Positions 1 to 10,557 of a DNA stretch of 64,000 bases are shown in pieces. The notes under the pieces are model-generated. The model was not told the DNA's origin and ran no database searches. It saw nothing but the letters and a program-made list of their open reading frames with translations. The position numbers and the translations under genes were made by a program. Position 1 is the first letter of the stretch. Each line of letters opens with the position of its first letter. This stretch comes from Megalopta genalis (Eukaryota > Arthropoda > Insecta > Hymenoptera > Halictidae), in assembly GCF_051020955.1 (NCBI RefSeq), contig NC_135020.1:1663001-1727000 (forward strand), written 5' to 3'.

Positions 1-351
1 GCTCTTGTTGCTCTTGTTGTTCTTGTTGTTCTTGTTGTGCTTGTTGTTCTTGTTGTTCTTGTTGCACTTGTTGCTCTTGTTGCTCTTGTTGCTCTGGTTG
101 TTGATGTTCTTGTTGGTAACGTTGTTGTTGTTCTTGCTGTTCTTGTTGTTCTTGTTGTTCTTGTTGTTCTTGTTGTTCTTGTTATTCTTGTTGATCTTGT
201 TGTTCTTGTTGCTCTCGTTGCTGTTGTAGTTCTTGTTGTTCTGGTTGTTGTTGTTCTTGTTGTTCTTCTTGTTCTTGTTCTAGTTGTTCTTGTTGTTGTT
301 GTTCTGGTTTTTCTTGTCGTTCTTGTTGTTCCGGTTGTTCTTGCTGTTCTT

Positions 352-382
<31 letters not shown>

Positions 383-1161
383 TTCATGTTGTTCTTGTTG
401 TTGTTGTCCTTGTTGTTCTTGTTGTTCTTGTTGTTCTTGTTGTTCTTGTTGTTCTTGTTGTTCATGTTGTTCTTGTTGTTCTTGTTGTTCTTGTTGTTCT
501 TGTTGTTCTTGTTGTTCTTGTTGTTCTTGTTGTTCTTGTTGTTCTTGTTGTTCTTGTTGTTCTTGTTGTTCTTATTGTTCTTGTTGTTCTTGTTGTTCTT
601 GTTGTTCTTGTTGTTCTGGTTGTTGATGTTCTTGTTCTTCATGTTGTTGTTGTTCTTGTTGTTATTGTTGTTGTTGTTGTTGTTGCTCTTGCTGTTCTTG
701 TTGTTCTTGTTGTTGTTATTGTTGTTGTTGTCCTTGTTGTTCTTGTTGTTCCTGTTGTTCTTGTTGTTCTTGTTGTTCTTGTTCTTCTTGTTCTTCTTGT
801 TGTTCTTGTTGTTCTTGTTGTTCTTGTTCTTCTTGTTGCTCTTGTTGTTCTTGTTGTTCTTACTGTTCATGTTGTTCTTGTTGTTGTTGTTGATGATGTT
901 GTCCTTGTTGTTCTTGTTGTTGTTGTCCTTGTTGTTCTTGTTGTGCTTGTTGTTCTTGTTGTTCTTGTTGTTCTTGTTGTTCTTACTGGTCATGTTGTTC
1001 TTGTTGTTGTTGTTGATGATGGTGTCCTTGTTGTTCTTGTTGTTGTTGTTGATGATGTTGTCCTTGTTGTTCTTGTTGTTGTTGTCCTTGTTGTTCATGT
1101 TGCGATTGTTGTTCTTGTTGTTACTGTTGATCTTGTTGCTCTTGTTGCTCTTGTTGCTCTT

Positions 1162-1192
<31 letters not shown>

Positions 1193-1780
1193 TTCTCGTT
1201 GTTCTCGTTGTTCTCGTTGTTCTCGTTGTCCTCGTTGTTCTCGTTGTTCTCGTTGTTCTCGTTGTTCTCGTTGGTCTCGCTGTTCTCGTTGTTCTCGTTG
1301 TTCTCGTTGTTCTTGTTGTTCTTGTTGTTCTTGTTGTTCTTGTTGTTCTTGTTGTTGTTGTTGTTGTTCTTGTTGTTCTCGTTGTTCTTGTTCTTCTCGT
1401 TGTTCTTGTTGTTCTTGTTGCTCTTACTGTTCACGTTGTTCTTGTTGTTGTTGTTGATGATGTTGTCCTTGTTGTTCTTGTTGTTCTTGTTCTTCTTGTT
1501 GCTCTTGTTGTTCTTGTTGTTCTTACTGTTCATGTTGTTCTTGTTGTTGTTGTTGATGATGTTGTCCTTGTTGTTCTTGTTGTTGTTGTCCTTGTTGTTC
1601 TTGTTGTGCTTGTTGTTCTTGTTGTTCTTGTTGTTCTTGTTGTTCTTGTTGTTGTTGTTGTTGTTCTTGTTGTTCTTGTTGTTCTTGTTGATCTTGTTGT
1701 TCTTGTTGCTCTCGTTGCTGTTGTAGTTCTTGTTGTTCTGGTTGTTGTTGTTCTTGTTGTTCTTCTTGTTCTTGTTCTAG
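1..1780. repeat. Composite array block, window start
   Basis: This block holds the sequence tag CTGGTTTTTCTTGTCG at 304, long runs of pure 9-mers (about 420-600), a CTC-rich tract (about 1,193-1,311) and several copies of a TTACTG..CATG..GATGATG module (near 859, 985, 1,424, 1,523). Positions 1-600 match about 59.7-60.3 kb and 52.2-52.8 kb. The variant TTACTGGTCATG with GATGATGGTG near 985-1,025 recurs near 38.27 kb, so this block shares ancestry with the 38 kb mosaic. No gene is seen. Confidence 0.85.
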
Positions 1781-1875
1781 TTGTTCTTGTTGTTGTTGTT
1801 CTGGTTTTTCTTATCGTTCTTGTTGTTCCGGTTGTTCTTGTTGATCTTGTTGTTCTTGTTGTTCTTGTTGTTCTT

Positions 1876-1906
<31 letters not shown>

Positions 1907-2637
1907 TTCTTGTTGTTCTTGTTCTCCATGTTGTTCTTGTTGTTCTTGTTGTTCTTACTGTTCATGTTGTTCTTGTTGTTCTTGTTGTTGTTGTTGTTGT
2001 CCTTGTTGTTCTTGTTGTAGTTGTCATTGTTGTTCTTGTTGTGCTTGTTGTTCTTGTAGATCTTGTTGTTCTTGTTGCTCTTGTTGCTCTTGTTGCTCTT
2101 GTTGTTCTTGTTGTTCTTGTTGCTCTTGTTGCTCTTGTTGCTCTTGTTGCTTTTGTTGCTCTTGTTGCTCTTGTTGCTGTTGTAGTTCTCGTTGTTCTTG
2201 TTGTTCTCGTTGTTCTCGTTGTTCTCGTTGTTCTCGTTGTTCTTGTTGTTCTTGATGTTCTTGCTGTTCTTGTTGTTGTTGTTGTTGTTCCTGTTGTTCT
2301 TGTTGTTTTTATTGCTCTTGTTGCTCTTGTTGTTCTTGTTGTTCTTGTTGTGCTTGTTGTTCTTGTTGTTCTTGTTGCACTTGTTGCTCTGGTTGTTGAT
2401 GTTCTTGTTGTTAACGTTGTTGTTGTTCTTGCTGTTCTTGTTGTTCTTGTTGTTCTTGTTGTTCTTGTTGTTCTTGTTGATCTTGTTGTTCTTGTTGCTC
2501 TCGTTGCTGTTGTAGTTCTTGTTGTTCTGGTTGTTGTTGTTCTTGTTGTTCTTCTTGTTCTTGTTCTAGTTGTTCTTGTTGTTGTTGTTCTGGTTTTTCT
2601 TGTCGTTCTTGTTGTTCCGGTTGTTCTTGTTGTTCTT

Positions 2638-2668
<31 letters not shown>

Positions 2669-3080
2669 TTCATGTTGTTCTTGTTGTTGTTGTCCTTGTT
2701 GTTCTTGTTGTTCTTGTTGTTCTTGTTGTTCTTGTTGTTCTTGTTGTTCATGTTGTTCTTGTTGTTCTTGTTGTTCTTGTTGTTCTTGTTGTTCTTGTTG
2801 TTCTTGTTGTTCTTATTGTTCTTGTTGTTCTTGTTGTTCTTGTTGTTCTTGTTGTTCTTGTTGTTCTTGTTGTTCTTGTTGTTCTTGTTGTTCTTGTTGT
2901 TCTTTGTTGTTGTTGTTGTTCTTGTTGTTCTTGTTGTTGTTGTTCTGGTTGTTCTTGTTGTTCTTGTTGTTCCGGTTGTTATTGTTGTTCTTGTTGTTCT
3001 TTTTGCTCTTGTTGTTCTTGTTGTTCTTGTTGTTTTTGTTGTTCTTGTTGTTGTTGTTGTTGTTCTTGTTGTTGTTCTAG
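1781..3080. repeat. Repeat module U, copy 1
   Basis: This segment is nearly identical to 62,777-64,000 (offset exactly 60,996 over most of its length) and to about 55,382-56,663 (offsets 53,574-53,601). Shared landmarks are the GGTTTTTCTT tags at 1,801 and 2,590, the CTCCATG variant near 1,923, a TGTAGTTGTCATTG variant near 2,017, a GTTAACG variant near 2,411 and a one-base T insertion at 2,903-2,905. Confidence 0.88.
2903..2905. other. Phase-changing one-base insertion, type ii (3 copies)
   Basis: TTCTTTGTTG replaces TTCTTGTTG, adding one T. Copies lie at 2,903-2,905, 56,486-56,488 and 63,899-63,901, all in module U. Confidence 0.92.
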
Positions 3081-4027
3081 TTGTTCTTGTTGTTGTTGTT
3101 CTGGTTGTTCTTGTTGTTCTTGTTGTTCTTGTTGCTCTTGTTGCTCTTGTTGCTGTTGTTGCTGTTGTTGTTCTTGTTGTTCTGGTTGTTGATGTTCTTG
3201 TTCTTCATGTTGTTGTTGTTCTTGTTGTTATTGCTGTTGTTGTTGTTGTTGCTCTTGCTGTTCTTGTTGTTCTTGTTGTTGTTATTGTTGTTGTTGTCCT
3301 TGTTGTTCTTGTTGTTCTTGTTGTTCTTGTTGTTCTTGTTGTTCTTGTTGTTCTTGTTGTTCTTGTTGTTCTTGTTGTTCTTACTGCTCATGTTGCTCTT
3401 GTTGTTGTTGTTGATGATGTTGTGCTTGTTGTTCTTGTTGTTCTTGTTGATCTTGTTGTTCTTGTTGCTCTTGTTGTTGTTCTTGTTCTTCTTGTTGTTC
3501 TTGTTGTTCTCGTTGTTCTCGTTGTTCTCTTTGTTCTTGTTGTTCTTGTTGTTGTTCTTGTTGTTGTTCTTGTTGTTCTTGTTGTTGTTCTTGTTGTTCT
3601 TGTTGTTCTTGTTGTTCTCGTTGTTCTCGTTGTTCTTGTTGTTGTTCTTGTTGTTCTCGTTGTTCTCGTTGTCCTCGTTGTTCTCGTTGTTCTCGTTGTT
3701 CTCGTTGTTCTCGTTGTTCTCGTTGTTCTCGTTGGTCTCGTTGTTCTCGTTGTTCTCGTTGTTCTCGTTGTTTTTGTTGTTCGTGTTGTTCTTGTTGTTC
3801 TTGTTGTTCTTGTTGTTCTTGTTGTTCTTGTTGTTCTTGTTGTTCTTGTTGTTCTTGTTGTTCTTGTTGTTCTTGTTGTTCTTGTTGTTCTTGTTGATCT
3901 TACTGTTCTTGTTGATCTTGTTGATCTTGTTGTCCTTGTTGATCTTGTTGATCTTGTTGTTCTTGTTGTTCTTGTTGATCTTGTTGATCTTGTTGTTCTT
4001 GTTGTTCTTGTTGCTCTTGTTGCTCTT

Positions 4028-4058
<31 letters not shown>

Positions 4059-4730
4059 TTGTTCTTGTTGTTCTTGTTGTTGTTCTTGTTGTTGTTCTTG
4101 TTGTTCTCGATGTTTTCGTTGTTCTTGTTATTCTCGTTGTTTTCGTTGTTCTCGCTGTTCTCGTTGTTCTCGTTGTTCTCGTTGTTCTCGTTGTTCTCGT
4201 TGTTCTCGTTGTTCTCGTTGGTCTCGTTGTCCTCGTTGTTCTCGTTGTTCTCGTTGTTCTCGTTGTTCTCGTTGGTCTCGCTGTTCTCGTTGTTCTCGTT
4301 GTTCTCGTTGTTCTTGTTGTTCTTGTTGTTCTTGTTGTTGTTGTTGTTCTTGTTGTTCTCGTTGTTCTCGTTGTTCTTGTTGTTCTTGTTGCTCTTACTG
4401 TTCACGTTGTTCTTGTTGTTGTTGTTGATGATGTTGTCCTTGTTGTTCTTGTTGTTCTTGTTCTTCTTGTTGCTCTTGTTGTTCTTGTTGTTCTTACTGT
4501 TCATGTTGTTCTTGTTGTTGTTGATGATGTTGTCCTTGTTGTTCTTGTTCTTGTTGTCCTTGTTGTTCTTGTTGTGCTTGTTGTTCTTGTTGTCCTTGTT
4601 GTTCTTGTTGTTGTAGTCATTGTTGTTCTTGTTGTGCTTGTTGTTCTTGTAGATCTTGTTGCTCTTGTTGCTCTTGTTGCTCTTGTTGTTCTTGTTGTTC
4701 TTGTTGTTCTTGTTGCTCTTGTTGCTCTTG
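3081..4730. repeat. Array block with CTC-rich tracts and GATC-rich run
   Basis: The first ~700 bases match 56,664-57,340 (offset 53,583). CTC-rich tracts lie at about 3,653-3,770 and 4,107-4,310. Between them (about 3,895-4,000) is a run of GATC-bearing units that begins GATCTTACTGTTC; it recurs near 13.29, 21.72, 53.48 and 60.90 kb. A pair of TTACTG modules 99-100 bases apart lies near 4,395 and 4,495. Confidence 0.85.
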
Positions 4731-4906
4731 TTGCTCTTGTTGCTTTTGTTGCTCTTGTTGCTCTTGTTGCTGTTGTTGTTCTTGTTGATCTGGTTGTTGA
4801 TGTTCTTGTTGTTCATGTTGTTGTTGTTGTTGTTGTCCTTGTCCTTGTTGTTCTTGTTGTTGTTGTCCTTGTTGTTCTTGTTGTGCTTGTTGATCTTGTT
4901 GTTCTT

Positions 4907-4937
<31 letters not shown>

Positions 4938-5885
4938 TTCTTGTTGTTCTTGTTGTTGTTCTTGTTGTTCTTGTTGTTGTTCTTGTTGTTCTTGTTGTTC
5001 TCGTTGTTCTCGTTGTTCTCGTTGTTCTCGTTGTTCTCGTTGATCTCGTTGTTGTCGTTGTTCTCGTTGTTCTCGCTGTTCTCGTTGTTCTCGTTGTTCT
5101 CGTTGTTCTCGTTGTTCTCGTTGTTCTCGTTATCCTCGTTGTTCTCGTTGTTCTCGCTGTTCTCGTTGTTCTCGTTGTTCTCGTTGTTCTTGTTGTTGTT
5201 GTTGTTCTTGTTGTTCTTGCTGTTCTTGTTGTTGTTGTTGTTCTTGTTGTTCTCGTTGTTCTTGTTCTTCTCGTTGTTCTTGTTGTTCTTGTTGCTCTTA
5301 CTGTTCATGTTGTTCTTGTTGTTGTTGTTGATGATGTTGTCCTTGTTGTTCTTGTAGTTCTTGTTCTTCTTGTTGCTCTTGTTGTTCTTGTTGTTCTTAC
5401 TGTTCATGTTGTTCTTGTTGTTGTTGTTGATGATGTTGTCCTTGTTGTTCTTGTTGTTGTTGTCCTTGTTGTTCCTGTTGTTCTTGTTGTTCTTGTTGCT
5501 CCTGTTGCTCTTGTTGCTCTTGTTGTTCTTGTTGTGCTTGTTGTTCTTGTTGTTCTTGTTGCACTTGTTGCTCTTGTTGCTCTTGTTGCTCTGGTTGTTG
5601 ATGTTCTTGTTGTTAATGTTGTTGTTGTTCTTGCTGTTCTTGTTGTTGTTGTTCTTGTTGTTCTTGTTGTTCTTGTTGTTCTTGTTGTTCTTGTTGTTCT
5701 TGTTGTTCTTGTTGTTCTTGTTGTTCTTGTTGTTCTTGTTGCTCTCGTTGATGTTGTAGTTCTTGTTGTTCTGGTTGTTGTTGTTCTTGTTGTTCTTCTT
5801 GTTCTTGTTCTAGTTGTTCTTGTTGTTGTTGTTCTGGTTTTTCTTCTCGTTCTTGTTGTTCCGGTTGTTCTTGTTGTTCTTGTTG
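4731..5885. repeat. 2.75 kb duplication, copy 1
   Basis: Matches about 7,460-8,632 at an offset of 2,732-2,747. Both copies share the GATCTGGTTGTTG variant, CCTTGTCCTTG, a CTC-rich tract, a pair of TTACTG modules (5,298/5,398 and 8,063/8,162), GTTAATG, and an unusual CTTCTCG spelling inside the GGTTTTTC tag (5,834 and 8,581). Homology ends just after this tag, where copy 1 enters a CTC-rich tract and copy 2 does not. Confidence 0.85.
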
Positions 5886-6370
5886 TTCTCGTTGTTTTCG
5901 TTGTTCTCGTTGTTCTCGTTGTTCTCGTTTTTCTCGTTGATCTCGTTGTTCTCGTTGTTCTCGTTGTTCTCGTTGTTCTCGTTGTTCTCGTTGTTCTCGT
6001 TGTTCACGTTGTCCTCGTTGTTCTCGTTGTTCTCGTTGTCCTCGTTGGTCTCGTTGTTCTCGTTGTTCTCGTTGTTCACGTTGTTCTCGTTGGTCTCGTT
6101 GTTCTCGTTGTTCTCGTTGTTCTCGTTGTTCTCGTTGTTCTCGTTGTTTTTGTTGTTCTTGTTGTTCTTGTTGTTCTTGTTGTTCTTGTTGTTCTTGTTG
6201 TTCTTGTTGTTCTTGTTGTTCATGTTGATCTTGTGGTTCCTCTTGTTGTTGTTCTAGTTGTCCTTGTTGTTGTTGTTCTGGTTGTCCTTGTTGTCCTTGT
6301 TGTTCTTGTTGTTCCGGTTGTTCTTGTTGTTCTTGTTCTTGTTGTTCTTGTTGTTTTTGCTGTTCATGTT

Positions 6371-6373
6371 GTC
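6371..6373. other. Phase-changing one-base deletion, type i (11 copies)
   Basis: Within CATGTTGTCTTGTTGTCC one base is missing compared with the normal TTGTTCTTG register, so reading phase moves by one. The same lesion occurs at about 6,371, 10,015, 18,480, 22,352, 27,676, 28,521, 40,499, 40,795, 43,428, 54,107 and 61,520. In most copies it lies about 95 bases after a CTGGTTG tag. The identical flanks show one event spread by duplication. Confidence 0.92.
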
Positions 6374-6627
6374 TTGTTGTCCTTGTTGTTCTAGTTGTTC
6401 TTGTTGTTCTTGTTGTTCTTGTTGTTGTTGTTCTAGTTGTTCTTGTTGTTGTTGTTCTGGATGTTCTTGTTGTTCTTGTTGTTCTTGTTGTTGTTGTTGT
6501 TCTTATTTTTGTTGTTGTTGTTGTTGTTATTGTTGTTGTTATCCTTGTTGTTCTTGTTGTTCTTTTTGTTCTTGATGTTCTTGTTGTTCTTGTTGTTCTT
6601 GTTGTTCTTGTTGTTCTTGTTGTTCTT

Positions 6628-6658
<31 letters not shown>

Positions 6659-6846
6659 TTCTTGTTGTTTTTGTTGTTCATGTTGTTCTTGTTGTTCTTC
6701 TTGTTGTTGTTCTAGTTGTCCTTGTTGTTGTTGTTGTCCTTGTTGCTCTTGTTGTTGTTGTCCTTGCTGTTCTTGTTGTGCTTGTTGTTCTTGTTGATCT
6801 TGTTGTTCTTGTTGCTCTTGTTGCTCTTGTTGTTCTCGTTGCTCTT

Positions 6847-6895
<49 letters not shown>

Positions 6896-7081
6896 TTGTT
6901 CTTGTAGTTCTTGTTTTTGTTGTTCTTGTTGTTGTTGTTCTTGTCGTTGTGGTTCTTGTTGTTCCTGTTGTTGTTATTGTTCTTGTTGTTCTTGTTGTTG
7001 TTGTTCATGTGGTTCTTGTTGTTGTTGCTCTTGCTGTTCTTGTTCTTGTTGTCCTTGTTGTTCTTTCTGTTCTTGTTGTTT

Positions 7082-7117
<36 letters not shown>
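7082..7117. repeat. Pure (TTG)12 run
   Basis: Twelve TTG triplets without interruption, preceded by TTT and followed by TCCTTGCCG. Equivalent runs elsewhere differ by whole triplets: 12 at 54,680-54,715, 13 at 62,093-62,131, and a CTG-interrupted form near 10,755 and 19,211. Confidence 0.9.
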
Positions 7118-7118
<1 letters not shown>

Positions 7119-7445
7119 CCTTGCCGTTCTTGTTGTTCTTGTTGGTCTCGTTGCTCTTGTTGATCTTGTTGCTCTTGTTGTTCTTGTTGTTGTTCTTGTT
7201 GTTCTTGTTGTTGTTCTTGTTGTTCTTGTTGTTCTCGTTGTTCTCGTTGTTCTCGTTGTTCTCGTTGATCTCGTTGTTCTCGTTGTTCTCGTTGTTCTCG
7301 TTGTTCTCGTTGTTCTCGTTGTTCTCGTTGTTCTCGTTGTTCTCGTTGTTCTCGTTGTTCTCGTTGTTCTCGTTGTCCTAGTTGTTCTCGTTGTTCTCGT
7401 TGTTCTCGTTGGTCTCGCTGTTCGCGTTATTCTCGTTGTTCTTGT

Positions 7446-8439
7446 TGTTCTTGTTGCTCTTGTTGCTCTTGTTGCTTTTGTTGCTCTTGTTGCTCTTGTT
7501 GCTGTTGTTGTTCTTGTTGATCTGGTTGTTGATGTTCTTGTTGTTCATGTTGTTGTTGTTCTTGTTGTTGTTGTTGTTGTTGTCCTTGTCCTTGTTGTTC
7601 TTGTTGTTGTTGTCCTTGTTGTTCTTGTTGTGCTTGTTGATCTTGTTGTTCTTGTTGTTCTTGTTGTTCTTGTTGCTCTTGTTGCTCTTGTTGCTCTTGT
7701 TGTTCTTGTTGTTCTTGTTGTTCTTGTTGTTGTTCTTGTTGTTCTTGTTGTTGTTCTTGTTGTTCTTGTTGTTCTCGTTGTTCTCGTTGTTCTCGTTGTT
7801 CTCGTTGTTCTCGTTGATCTCGTTGTTCTCGTTGTTCTCGTTGTTCTCGCTGTTCTCGTTGTTCTCGTTGTTCTCGTTGTTCTCGTTGTCCTCGTTGTTC
7901 TCGTTGTTCTCGCTGTTCTCGTTGTTCTCGTTGTTCTCGTTGTTCTCGTTGTTCTTGTTGTTCTTGTTGTTCTTGTTGTTCTTGCTGTTCTTGTTGTTGT
8001 TGTTGTTCTTGTTGTTCTCGTTGTTCTTGTTCTTCTCGTTGTTCTTGTTGTTCTTGTTGCTCTTACTGTTCATGTTGTTCTTGTTGTTGTTGTTGATGAT
8101 GTTGTCCTTGTTGTTCTTGTTGTTCTTGTTCTTCTTGTTGCTCTTGTTGTTCTTGTTGTTCTTACTGTTCATGTTGTTCTTGTTGTTGTTGTTGATGATG
8201 TTGTCCTTGTTGTTCTTGTTGTTGTTGTCCTTGTTGTTCCTGTTGTTCCTGTTGTTCTTGTTGTTCTTGTTGCTCCTGTAGCTCTTGTTGCTCTTGTTGT
8301 TCTTGTTGTGCTTGTTGTTCTTGTTGTTCTTGTTGCACTTGTTGCTCTTGTTGCTCTTGTTGCTCTGGTTGTTGATGTTCTTGTTGTTAATGTTGTTGTT
8401 GTTCTTGCTGTTCTTGTTGTTGTTGTTCTTGTTGTTCTT

Positions 8440-8470
<31 letters not shown>

Positions 8471-8632
8471 ATCTTGTTGTTCTTGTTGCTCTCGTTGATG
8501 TTGTAGTTCTTGTTGTTCTGGTTGTTGTTGTTCTTGTTGTTCTTCTTGTTCTTGTTCTAGTTGTTCTTGTTGTTGTTGTTCTGGTTTTTCTTCTCGTTCT
8601 TGTTGTTCCGGTTGTTCTTGTTGTTCTTGTTG
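7446..8632. repeat. 2.75 kb duplication, copy 2
   Basis: Second copy of 4,731-5,885, with the same order of landmarks. Small differences are multiples of 9 or 3 bases, for example one GCTCTT unit fewer at the start and an extra TTC-bearing unit near 7,560. Confidence 0.85.
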
Positions 8633-9364
8633 TTCTTGTTGTTCTTGTTGTTCTTGTTGTTCTTGTTGTTCTTGTTGCTCTTGTTGCTCTTGTTGTTCTT
8701 GTTGTTCTTGTTGTTCTTGTTCTCCATGTTGTTCTTGTTGTTCTTGTTGTTCTTAATGTTCATGTTGTTCTTGTTGTTCTTGTTGTTGTTGTTGTTGTCC
8801 TTGTTGTTCTTGTTGTTGTTGTCATTGTTGTTCTTGTTGTGCTTGTTGTTCTTGTAGATCTTGTTGTTCTTGTTGCTCTTGTTGCTCTTGTTGCTCTTGT
8901 TGTTCTTGTTGTTCTTGTTGCTCTTGTAGCTCTTGTTGCTCTTGTTGCTTTTGTTGCTCTTGTTGCTCTTGTTGCTGTTGTTGTTCTTGTTGTTCTGGTT
9001 GTTGATGTTCTTGTTGTTCATGTTGTTGTTGTTCTTGTTGTTGTTGTTGTTGTTGTCCTTGTCCTTGTTGTTCTTGTTGTTGTTGTCCTTGTTGTTCTCG
9101 TTGTGCTTGTTGATCTTGTTGTTCTTGTTCTTCTTGTTGTTCTTGTTGTTCTCGTTGTTCTTGTTCTTCTTGTTGTTCTTGTTGTTCTTGTTGTTCTTAC
9201 TGTTCATGTTGTTCTTGTTGTTGTTGTTGATGATGTTCTTCTTGTTGTTCTTGTTGTTCTTGTTGCTCTTACTGTTCATGTTGTTCTTGTTGTTGTTGTT
9301 GATGATGTTGCTCTTGCTGTTCTTGTTCTTGTTGTCCTTGTTGTTCTTTCTGTTCTTGTTGTTT

Positions 9365-9398
<34 letters not shown>

Positions 9399-9539
9399 CC
9401 TTGCCGTTCTTGTTGTTCTTGTTGTTCTTTTTGTTCTTGTTGTTCTTGTTGTTCTTGTTGGTCTTGTTGCTCTTGTTGATCTTGTTGTTCTTGTTGTTCT
9501 TGTTGTTGTTCTTGTTGTTCTTGTTGTTGTTCTTGTTGT
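8633..9539. repeat. Array block between duplications
   Basis: Holds the CTCCATG variant near 8,723 and a run of GCTCTT units with GTAGCTC near 8,926. The latter recurs near 17,968, 26,548 and 27,436. Two TTACTG modules near 9,197 and 9,267 are about 70 bases apart rather than the usual ~99. A TTCTTTCTG site lies near 9,345. No gene is seen. Confidence 0.8.
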
Positions 9540-9796
9540 TCTCGTTGTTTTCGTTGTTCTCGTTGTTCTCGTTGTTCTCGTTTTTCTCGTTGATCTCGTT
9601 GTTCTCGTTGTTCTCGTTGTTCTCGTTGTTCTCGTTGTTCTCGTTGTTCACGTTGTCCTCGTTGTTCTCGTTGTTCTCGTTGTCCTCGTTGGTCTCGTTG
9701 TTCTCGTTGTTCTCGTTGTTCACGTTGTTCTCGTTGGTCTCGTTGTTCTCGTTGTTCTCGTTGTTCTCGTTGTTCTCGTTGTTCTCGTTGTTTTTG

Positions 9797-10289
9797 TTGT
9801 TCTTGTTGTTCTTGTTGTTCTTGTTGTTCTTGTTGTTCTTGTTGTTCTTGTTGTTCTTGTTGTTCATGTTGATCTTGTTGTTCCTCTTGTTGTTGTTCTA
9901 GTTGTCCTTGTTGTTGTTGTTCTGGTTGTCCTTGTTGTCCTTGTTGTTCTTGTTGTTCCGGTTGTTCTTGTTGTTCTTGTTCTTGTTGTTCTTGTTGTTT
10001 TTGCTGTTCATGTTGTCTTGTTGTCCTTGTTGTTCTAGTTGTTCTTGTTGTTCTTGTTGTTCTTGTTGTTCTTGTTATTGTTGTTCTAGTTGTTCTTGTT
10101 GTTGTTGTTCTGGATGTTCTTGTTGTTCTTGTTGTTCTTGTTGTTGTTGTTGTTCTTATTTTTGTTGTTGTTGTTGTTGTTATTGTTGTTGTTATCCTTG
10201 TTGTTCTTGTTGTTCTTTTTGTTCTTGATGTTCTTGTTGTTCTTGTTGTTCTTGTTGTTCTTGTTGTTCTTGTTGTTCTTGTTGTTCTT

Positions 10290-10320
<31 letters not shown>

Positions 10321-10526
10321 TTCTTGTTGTTTTTGTTGTTCATGTTGTTCTTGTTGTTCTTCTTGTTGTTGTTCTAGTTGTCCTTGTTGTTGTTGTTGTC
10401 CTTGTTGCTCTTGTTGTTGTTGTCCTTGCTGTTCTTGTTGTGCTTGTTGTTCTTGTTGATCTTGTTGTTCTTGTTGCTCTTGTTGCTCTTGTTGTTCTCG
10501 TTGCTCTTGTTGTTCTTGGTGCTCTT

Positions 10527-10557
<31 letters not shown>

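Larger units (their letters stand above)
5886..7445. repeat. 3.65 kb duplication, copy 1
   Basis: Matches about 9,540-11,125 at an offset rising from 3,644 to 3,683 through nine-base steps. It opens with a CTC-rich tract (about 5,887-6,147). It then carries the tag CTGGTTGTCCTTGTTG at 6,278, the phase-changing deletion at 6,371-6,373, a TTATTTTTG site near 6,504 and a pure (TTG)12 run at 7,082-7,117. It ends in a second CTC-rich tract (about 7,230-7,437). Its central part is also present at 18.33-19.56 kb. Confidence 0.88.

Noticed and set aside
284..1726. Leu/Phe frames on the plus strand resembling membrane proteins
   Set aside because: Hydrophobicity follows from TTG and TTC codons. There are no charged loops or signal-like N-termini, and the same peptide recurs at every tag copy.
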